The translations under genes were made by a program, and so were the position numbers. From Eubacterium sp. 1001713B170207_170306_E7 (lineage in GTDB: Bacteria > Bacillota > Clostridia > Eubacteriales > Eubacteriaceae), in the NCBI RefSeq assembly GCF_015547515.1, contig NZ_JADMVE010000004.1, forward strand, positions 413,728-477,727: a stretch of 64,000 nucleotides of DNA, read 5' to 3'. Shown here in pieces: positions 53,975 to 60,340 of the stretch (its first letter is position 1; every line of letters starts with the position of its first letter). The notes under the pieces are model-generated. The model did no database searches and was not told the DNA's origin. It worked only from the letters and a program-made list of their open reading frames with translations.

Positions 53975-54168
53975 ACTTTCAACCATCCTCTAAATTAATA
54001 CATTCATTATAAATCTTTTCTACTATAGTTTCAATAGAATATATTTTTATTTTGATACGTTTCTTATTTAAAAATACATGTATATGATACTATTTTAGCG
54101 TTGTTTTAATCGTATCAATAAGGTATACTCTAACAAGACGCTCAGTATCTAAAAAAGCGCCAATATGC

Positions 54169-54174
54169 TATAAT
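54169..54174 (+). promoter_or_regulatory. -10 box upstream of P-loop gene
   Basis: TATAAT 30 bases before the start codon. The sequence GCGCCAATATGC just upstream resembles CGCCAATATTG at 56153, in the non-coding region of the same element. Confidence 0.5.
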
Positions 54175-54203
54175 AGACTAAAATAATAAAGATGGAGTAA
54201 CAA

Positions 54204-55670
54204 ATGTGTAGGATAAAAATAATTGACACCCATCCCGGCGGTGGCAAAACCAGCGCCATTATTCGATATATTAATGAAGAATTAGAGGATGAAAAGCATA
54301 TCCTTTACGTCACCCCCTTACTTACCGAATGTAACCGTATTATAAATGCTTGTTCAAACCGAAAGTTTAAACAGCCGAGTTATGCGCACGGAAAGGGTTC
54401 TAAAAGTGAAGATTTAAAAAATCTGCTAGAAAACAAAGAAAATATCGTCTGTTCTCATGCTTTATTTCAAAATATGACAGACCAAATCGCTGAACTTATT
54501 AAAAATGGGAACTACATTTTAATCATGGACGAAGTCATGAACGCTATTGAAATGTTCGACCTCTATCCAGATAATACAACTTTAACAACATATGAAAAGA
54601 GTCAAATAGGAAAAGAAGATGTTAACACGCTTATTGAAATGCGTTATTGTTACTATAATGAAACCACTGGCCTACTTCAACGCCACCTTGATTTACCAGA
54701 CAGCGCCAAACCTCAAAAATATGCTTATGAATTATCCCAATATAAAACCTTGGAATATGCGATTGACCATGAATTAGTATACTTCCCTCAAAAAAAATAT
54801 CTTGTGTGGATGTTTCCCATTGAATTCTTTAGTGATAAATATTTTAGCGAGATTTTTCTTTTGACATACCAATTTAATGCGCAAATTCAGCGCTACTATT
54901 TTGATGTACATCAAATTGAATATGACTACTACACTGTAGTAAAAACAGATAATCAATATATGATTGTTCATCTTGATAGTACGGATGAAACGGATATTCT
55001 TTGGCGTCAAGAAATGCAAGAACTTATTACCATTGATGATTATCCTAAACATAATGCAATTGGAAATGCTGATTCAATGGTCTATGACGAGATTGACAAT
55101 CCTAAAATACCACTTAGCAAAAACTGGTTCAACAAAAGTAATGAAGCCATGTTAAAAAAACTGGCGGATAATACACAAGGTTTTTGGCGAAAATACGGAG
55201 CAAAACAAAAAAATAAAATGTGGACAACTTTTAAGGATTATGCCGCTAAAGTGAAAAACCTACATGAAACGCCATCACGATTTGGAAGTATCCCTGATTC
55301 TAAAAAAGAGATACCTATCAAGAAAATTAACTTTGTTTCTCTGAATACACGAGCAACAAATGATTTTAGTGACCGAACGTATTTGGCCTATCTTGTTAAT
55401 CGCTTTACTCATCCATATATCAAACATTTTTTTAATTCTTATGATATAGAATTTGACCAAGATGCTTATGCGCTATCAGAAATGATTCAATGGATATGGC
55501 GAAGCGCCATCCGCAACAATGAACCAATTTATATTTATATTCCTTCCTTGCGTATGCGAACACTTTTTAGGAATTGGCTCTACTGTAATAATCCTCCTGA
55601 TGAAAAGTTGGCTTATGAAAGTTATAAAAAGAAAACAAGAAATATTTATATTTGCAATGAAGATGAATAA
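54204..55670 (+). CDS. P-loop NTPase, helicase-like
   Basis: 488 residues. Walker A DTHPGGGKTSAI (about 8-19) and a DEAD-like Walker B LIMDEVMNA (about 108-116), in the order of an SF2 helicase N-domain (motif Ia-like LYVTPLLTECNRI). A clear motif VI arginine finger was not seen, and the protein stops shortly after an IYIYIPSLRMR strand, so it may lack part of the second RecA domain. Probably replication of the element. GGAG precedes the ATG. An alternative is a terminase-like or packaging ATPase. Confidence 0.6.
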   Translation: MCRIKIIDTHPGGGKTSAIIRYINEELEDEKHILYVTPLLTECNRIINACSNRKFKQPSYAHGKGSKSEDLKNLLENKENIVCSHALFQNMTDQIAELIKNGNYILIMDEVMNAIEMFDLYPDNTTLTTYEKSQIGKEDVNTLIEMRYCYYNETTGLLQRHLDLPDSAKPQKYAYELSQYKTLEYAIDHELVYFPQKKYLVWMFPIEFFSDKYFSEIFLLTYQFNAQIQRYYFDVHQIEYDYYTVVKTDNQYMIVHLDSTDETDILWRQEMQELITIDDYPKHNAIGNADSMVYDEIDNPKIPLSKNWFNKSNEAMLKKLADNTQGFWRKYGAKQKNKMWTTFKDYAAKVKNLHETPSRFGSIPDSKKEIPIKKINFVSLNTRATNDFSDRTYLAYLVNRFTHPYIKHFFNSYDIEFDQDAYALSEMIQWIWRSAIRNNEPIYIYIPSLRMRTLFRNWLYCNNPPDEKLAYESYKKKTRNIYICNEDE

Positions 55671-55871
55671 AAATGTACAATTATAATCAACAAAAGCCAT
55701 GTTTTTGTACAAATTACAAAATTTATTATTAGTTTTTATTAGAAAATACTAGGTTTTTATTTTTGTGTCTTTAAAGAAATATAATATATTTTGAACATAA
55801 AAAGCAATGTAATTTAATATTTCTTTAGTTTATCTCTCACAAACACTTGATTGGAAGGATGAAACATTTGG

Positions 55872-55961
55872 ATGTTCCCTCTCGCTTACGGAGGGATATA
55901 CTTATCTATCTCTATATCAATATTAGGCCATTTTATGGCCTTTTTTGTCTTAAAAATATAA
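55872..55961 (+). CDS. Candidate 29-aa hydrophobic peptide or small RNA
   Basis: ATG TTC CCT... encodes 29 mostly hydrophobic residues (MFPLAYGGIYLSISIS, then ILGHFMAFFVLKI), resembling membrane peptides of type I toxin systems. The AGGCCATTTTATGGCCTTTTTT hairpin (about 55925-55946) is a good terminator and lies inside the ORF. A second stem TCCCTC/GAGGGA is at the 5' side. The ribosome site (GGAAGG) is poorly spaced, so a small regulatory RNA is equally likely. Confidence 0.3.
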   Translation: MFPLAYGGIYLSISISILGHFMAFFVLKI

Positions 55962-56444
55962 CTATATCATTCATATCTCTACCTTATAGTCGATATGATA
56001 GTTTATAATTATGCGTTGATTTTAGATATACTTTTCTTATTATAACCATTTCAGATAATATTATGCTTTTGTTACTAAAAGATATTTTGTGCTCTTATCA
56101 TACATAAAAACATCTCGCTACCTTTAAGTTTTAAACGTACGGACACATTATCGCCAATATTGTAATGTGGGGGGCGTTTTCAAATCTGACTTTCACTTCA
56201 TTTGTCTATTGGCGCTATGCTCTTTTATTCCAGAAAACCAAAAATTTATTAATCTTTAATTTATCTATTGGTGCTATACATTTCTATTTCACTAATATCA
56301 TCTATTCTATAATATTCCTTTTATGTAAGATTTACCCTTATTTCTGCCGTCAACTTTGTCAAGTATTTATTACATAAAACATCAATTTATTTCATAAAAT
56401 AATCATAATAAAAAGAGAAAAACCTGATAAGTAAAAAAAAATTA

Positions 56445-56470
56445 AACCCGGTAGACTAATTTTCCGGGTT
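56445..56470 (-). terminator. Terminator of DHH-like gene
   Basis: AACCCGG / CCGGGTT hairpin followed on the minus strand by TTAATTTTTTTT, about 55 bases after the stop. Confidence 0.8.
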
Positions 56471-56525
56471 ATTTCATATTTATATTTTTAATTTGTTTAA
56501 AAATATTATCTTAAAATTGAAAATA

Positions 56526-57485
56526 CTATACTTTTTTACATGTTTTATCATATGTTACTTGATATGTATTAGTGTACGTACGTGCTACTGATACAATTTG
56601 ATATTGGCTTTCTAATTTTTGAAATTGAGACAAAGATTGACATATTGTTCTCTGAAATTCTTTTTCTTTATTAAATCCGTAGTTCCAAGGAATACTTACT
56701 TCTTCCCCTTTTTTATCACAGAATTTTAAATTAAGATAGTATTGGTCGTCTGTATGTAGTTTCGCTTCTATCTTTGCATTTAGATTTTTTTTCAATTTTA
56801 TATTTTCAAAATCTATTGCCTTTTTCGTTTCCATAAGAGTAATTAACTCTGGATATCCTAATCTTTTCAACCAAGATATATTTATTTCTTTGAAAGATGG
56901 ATTATAAAAACCTTTATAAGTAGAATCAAGACAAAGTATCGTCATCTTTTCTTCTTCAGTAAAGACATCTAAACAAATATTATAACAACTCAATATCATT
57001 AGAAATGTAGAACCAGCATATTTTTGAGTATATTTTGGATTATTAAATACCATAAGATTTGGATTCAATGCGTCTTCATTTCTAATTGCCATGCTATGAT
57101 TAGACATACAAAATTCACATGTCATTTCAGCATCTACAAATACTCTCGTTCTACTTTTATCAAATATTGGATTAATATATAAATTTTTAAAATCATAAAA
57201 CCCACTTACTGGTATAGGGCCAGTATTCATTGTTGGCGCTTTCTCAATTCGCATTCCTGAATACAAGCCTTGCAATAACATACAAGAATAGGCACTATCC
57301 ATATCATCTGTCAAAATTAAACTACAGTACTCTTCTCCTATTCTTTTATACCATTTAGGTATTTCCCTTTCCAATTCTACACTCATTACATCTTCTTCTT
57401 TATTCATTGTACCTTTTAGAATACTTTCATCTTCTAATTGTACATCATCTAAATTTTCAATTATTTTTTTAATTATCTTTTCCAT
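56526..57485 (-). CDS. Unknown element protein, possibly DHH-like phosphoesterase
   Basis: 319 residues. The motif LILTDDMDSAYSCMLL (about 56-71) resembles DHH motif I (DxD...S), and RVFVDAEMTCEFCMSNHS (about 113-130) may be the counterpart of the DHH motif; ILCLDSTYKG later adds another Asp. The metal His residues of classic DHH are partly replaced, so activity is uncertain. No other domain recognised. It is on the minus strand upstream of its own terminator and downstream of the integrase. AT-rich. Related proteins occur in phages and plasmids as far as I recall, which fits its place. Confidence 0.5.
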   Translation of the reverse strand: MEKIIKKIIENLDDVQLEDESILKGTMNKEEDVMSVELEREIPKWYKRIGEEYCSLILTDDMDSAYSCMLLQGLYSGMRIEKAPTMNTGPIPVSGFYDFKNLYINPIFDKSRTRVFVDAEMTCEFCMSNHSMAIRNEDALNPNLMVFNNPKYTQKYAGSTFLMILSCYNICLDVFTEEEKMTILCLDSTYKGFYNPSFKEINISWLKRLGYPELITLMETKKAIDFENIKLKKNLNAKIEAKLHTDDQYYLNLKFCDKKGEEVSIPWNYGFNKEKEFQRTICQSLSQFQKLESQYQIVSVARTYTNTYQVTYDKTCKKV

Positions 57486-57651
57486 TAGAACCTCTCTTTA
57501 ATCTTGTTTGTATAACTTAATATGTTTATATTTTATTCTTATAAACAAAATATTACAAATATTTTGTTCGATTTATTTTTTAATAATTTCACTCTAGGTC
57601 AACAAAAAGGAACTATAAAGTCATATCCTGACGTTTTCTTTATAAATTACA

Positions 57652-58614
57652 CTATTTTCTCATTTTATTTCCTATTTTTGAACAATTTACATTGTATTGC
57701 TTCTGAGGATTGTATAAATCCACAACATTTTTCACATCTAATTCTAACATCTTGACATAGTTTAATGTTGTTTCTATATTGCTATGTTGTAATCTCTTCA
57801 TTAAGGTAAAAACATCAACTCCCGCCAGAATACTATTTTTGGCAAAAGTGTGTCTAAATAAATGAACACTTGTCTTAGTGACACCTCTTTTTAGATTATA
57901 ATTTTTTATATGGTCTTGAGCCGTTTTAATGGCTAATTTTTGTCCTTTATTAGTACATAGAAGATAATCATTTGTGTTTCCCCCTCTGAACACTAAATAT
58001 TCTTTAATTATGTCTCCCAATTCTTTATTAAAATACGTTTTAAATGCTTTTTTATTTTTGGTGCAATTTATATCGAAACTATTTTCCTCAAAACTAATAT
58101 CTTCTATTTTGATGTTTAAAATACTCCCGATTCTCAACCCTGTGGAAATTGCGATATTTTCAATTATCCATGTTTTGTATTCCCCAAAAGTACATTGCTC
58201 TAAATTTGGTTTTTTCAATAGTTTTTCAAGTTCTGTTTCTGTATATATCTTCTTTATTTTTGTTTGATATTTAGGAACTTTACATGAGAATTCCTTTATA
58301 TATTTGTTTGTAAAACAGTATTTTAAAAAGCATCGAATTGTAAGACAGTAACTGTTAACGGTGGCGTCACTGATGCCTGTATTCCTTAATGTGTTAATAA
58401 AATAATTGTAATCATCTTTTGTAATTAGATTTATTTCTATTTTTTCTTTATCGAGCATTATTCGTTCAAATCTGCCAAGATGAAACTTGTATGTCTTTAA
58501 GGTTGCTGGTGAACACCCTTCTGCCTGTTTTTCGTTAAAAAACTGATTTACAATCTCGCTGAAACTTCTTTTTGTTATTTCTTTTACCGTATTATTTGTT
58601 GGTGCATCTTTCAT
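57652..58614 (-). CDS. int: Tyrosine recombinase (integrase) of the element
   Basis: 320 residues. N-terminal SAM-like core-binding domain (about 15-105, ATLKTYKFHLGRFERIM). The catalytic domain has Arg in STGLRIGSIL, a Lys in TKNKKAFKTYF, HLFRHTF, HSNIETTLNYV with the catalytic Tyr at about 303. AGGAGG precedes the ATG. It begins 134 bases from the right repeat, the normal site for an integrase that cuts its own att site. Responsible for insertion in tRNA-Leu(UAG). Confidence 0.94.
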   Translation of the reverse strand: MKDAPTNNTVKEITKRSFSEIVNQFFNEKQAEGCSPATLKTYKFHLGRFERIMLDKEKIEINLITKDDYNYFINTLRNTGISDATVNSYCLTIRCFLKYCFTNKYIKEFSCKVPKYQTKIKKIYTETELEKLLKKPNLEQCTFGEYKTWIIENIAISTGLRIGSILNIKIEDISFEENSFDINCTKNKKAFKTYFNKELGDIIKEYLVFRGGNTNDYLLCTNKGQKLAIKTAQDHIKNYNLKRGVTKTSVHLFRHTFAKNSILAGVDVFTLMKRLQHSNIETTLNYVKMLELDVKNVVDLYNPQKQYNVNCSKIGNKMRK

Positions 58615-58637
58615 ACATAAACCTCCTAAAATAAAAA

Positions 58638-58682
58638 AACATATTAGATTTTGTAAATTTCAACTAAAAATCTAATATGTTA
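58638..58682 (-). terminator. Strong terminator between attR and integrase
   Basis: AACATATTAGATTTT and its inverted copy form a 15-16 bp stem followed by seven T on the minus strand. It would stop transcripts entering the element from the orphaned tRNA-Leu promoter or from fdhD. Confidence 0.75.
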
Positions 58683-58747
58683 AATACATTTAAAAAGTTT
58701 ATTTAAGTTGTTTTTGGGAGAAGAATCGTAATTTCCTTGAAATCAAC

Positions 58748-58970
58748 TCCTAAGTCTAGCGCGTCTGCCAATTCCGCCACATCCGCACAATGCAGCGTTA
58801 CTCAGACGAGCAAAGCATCTGTATGTAACGTGCTCAATTATAATAACAAATGACGCCATCCGTGTCAAGATTTTTTTAACCTTTTCCTCCCCGAATTTTT
58901 ACATTCAGGCATACAGGTTCAGTCGTTTCCCTCTTACAAATCCCATCAATGTCACGCCGTGTCTTCTGGC
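58748..58970. repeat. attR: right 223-bp direct repeat
   Basis: Copy of 51008-51230 with seven mismatches. It holds the orphaned native 5' half of tRNA-Leu (58748-58786), its promoter (TTGACA at 58863-58868, TATTAT at 58840-58845, minus strand) and the real 3' end of fdhD. Confidence 0.93.
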
Positions 58971-59672
58971 CAGCTGAACGCTTCCATTTGTAGGGGCAGA
59001 GATGGATAAAACGCAGCGTATGCCATTCTGGATAATCCAGGTCATTACCTCACTTGGAACTCTGCCAGTGGTTAACAGCATCTTGTTTTCAGGCGCAATC
59101 CGGTGCAGCAGGATTCCCCCAAACAGCTTATTATAAGTATTGTAGCGGCTGACATCATCATAAAACAGCACGGGCTCGCCCTTTTCATAGAGTCCAATGC
59201 TGTGCACTCCACCGGTTTTTACAAAAAGCTCCGATTTCCTGCTGAAGCTCTCCATCATCTCAAAAAGCCCCTGCTGTGTCAAACCGTATCGTTTCAATAC
59301 TGCTTGAAAATCCGCATCAAGAGCATCGGTCTGTTCTGCTTCATTTCTTGAAAGAATACTCTCCTCAGACAATTCAAAAAAATCTTTTAATTTAGCTGTC
59401 CTCTCGTGGCTGTCGATGGAGACAATCGCCCCTGTCCGGGAGGTGCTTCGCTCCACCTCTACTCTGTATATCTGCCGAATATCTTTTATAAGCCTCTTCA
59501 GATAAAAAAAACCGATTCCCAGCTCTTTCAAATCCTGAGGTGTGCTCATCAATGCGATCATTTTCTGGCCATTCAGGTAGAGCGTAACCGGATACTCCTC
59601 GACCATTGGGTCAAAAACCCTTTTGGCGCCTTCTGGAGTGATCCTTACAATTTCTTCCAATTTCACTGACAT
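58905..59672 (-). CDS. fdhD: FdhD-like formate dehydrogenase accessory protein
   Basis: 255 residues. FdhD passes sulphur from a desulphurase to the molybdopterin cofactor of formate dehydrogenase. Family patterns present: FVKTGGVHSIGLY, ISAPTNGSVQLA, GVTLMGFVRG. Two usual motifs are changed: no CxxC in the sulphur-transfer loop (ILSRNEAEQTDA in that region), and DVSRYN where DVGRHN is usual. The start has GGAG and lies 61 bases inside mobA in another frame. Third gene of the fdhA-mobA-fdhD operon. Its last 21 codons are duplicated in the left repeat of the adjacent element. Confidence 0.88.
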   Translation of the reverse strand: MSVKLEEIVRITPEGAKRVFDPMVEEYPVTLYLNGQKMIALMSTPQDLKELGIGFFYLKRLIKDIRQIYRVEVERSTSRTGAIVSIDSHERTAKLKDFFELSEESILSRNEAEQTDALDADFQAVLKRYGLTQQGLFEMMESFSRKSELFVKTGGVHSIGLYEKGEPVLFYDDVSRYNTYNKLFGGILLHRIAPENKMLLTTGRVPSEVMTWIIQNGIRCVLSISAPTNGSVQLARRHGVTLMGFVRGKRLNLYA

Positions 59673-60276
59673 CGCTGACTCCTTTTAAATGCTTTGTTAA
59701 ATCTCCAGGGGTGTTTAAATTGCAGAAAAGGCTCCAATCCGGCGTGTAAATCCGTGCTTCCTTCTCTGCTATGTAATAAATATTTTCCCGGCTTAAATAA
59801 TGAAAAACACTCTTTCTTCCGCTTTTCAGAAATTCCTCTGCCGAGGGCAGTAAGTCTCTTGAATAAAAGGCGTTAAAAGGCTCTATCCATTCCTTATAGC
59901 GTGTAACACAGCCCTTTTTCTCAGGATTTTCCTCCAGGAGCGCCATCATATGGCGTATGAACGCCAGGTCATAATTGGGCATATCGCAGGCCGTGACGTA
60001 AACACAGCTTGACTGGCTGTACAGCAGAGCCGTGTAAATTCCAGTTAAGGAAGCCGAAACATCCAGAGCATCCGGATATACGCCCGTAATGCCATGGATT
60101 TTATTAATTTCATCCTTTTTGCAGCCGACAATGATTATTTCGTCAAACAAAACGGCCAGCTGGTCTACAATGGACTGCAGCAGCGCCTCACCTGAAATAA
60201 CCAGGTTTTTTTTATCCTTTCCCATTCTGGTGCTCTTTCCCCCAGCCAGGATTGCGGCGGTCTTATACTTTTTCAT
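59611..60276 (-). CDS. mobA: Molybdenum cofactor guanylyltransferase MobA
   Basis: 221 residues. Makes the bis-MGD cofactor from GTP and Mo-molybdopterin. Signature AAILAGGKSTRMGKDK at 7-22 (LAGG-x-S-x-R-M-G), and the Asp in VTACDMPNYD. The start at 60276 follows GGGAG; the longer frame has no support. It overlaps fdhD by 61 bases and follows fdhA by 64. Confidence 0.92.
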   Translation of the reverse strand: MKKYKTAAILAGGKSTRMGKDKKNLVISGEALLQSIVDQLAVLFDEIIIVGCKKDEINKIHGITGVYPDALDVSASLTGIYTALLYSQSSCVYVTACDMPNYDLAFIRHMMALLEENPEKKGCVTRYKEWIEPFNAFYSRDLLPSAEEFLKSGRKSVFHYLSRENIYYIAEKEARIYTPDWSLFCNLNTPGDLTKHLKGVSDVSEIGRNCKDHSRRRQKGF

Positions 60277-60340
60277 TGTCTTTCTCCCAGAATATGAAAA
60301 CACTCCCTCCACCACCAAACATGATGAAGGGAGCACCTCT

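Larger units (their letters stand above)
55671..56525. other. 855-bp AT-rich region without a clear gene
   Basis: Holds a candidate small RNA/29-aa ORF (55872), a hairpin CACATTA...TAATGTG (about 56146-56171), two related segments TCTATTGGCGCTAT and TCTATTGGTGCTAT about 60 bases apart (56203, 56265), and the terminator at 56445. Could be the replication origin or regulatory RNA region of the element. Confidence 0.45.
51008..58747. mobile_element. 7.7-kb integrative element in tRNA-Leu(UAG)
   Basis: AT-rich insert bounded by the 223-bp repeats, inserted at the anticodon loop of tRNA-Leu. Genes: sortase-type surface protein, XRE regulator, serine resolvase, P-loop protein, DHH-like protein, tyrosine integrase next to the right end. 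No relaxase, coupling protein or phage structural gene was seen, so it is more like an integrated plasmid or a satellite than a conjugative element or prophage. The composition contrasts with flanking genes. Confidence 0.92.

Noticed and set aside
51008..58747. Prophage or conjugative element
   Set aside because: No capsid, tail, terminase, relaxase or secretion genes were seen in the 7.7 kb.
60298..60335. Terminator between fdhA and mobA
   Set aside because: A partial CTCCCT/AGGGAG stem exists, but the stem is interrupted and only four T follow; the genes are more likely co-transcribed.
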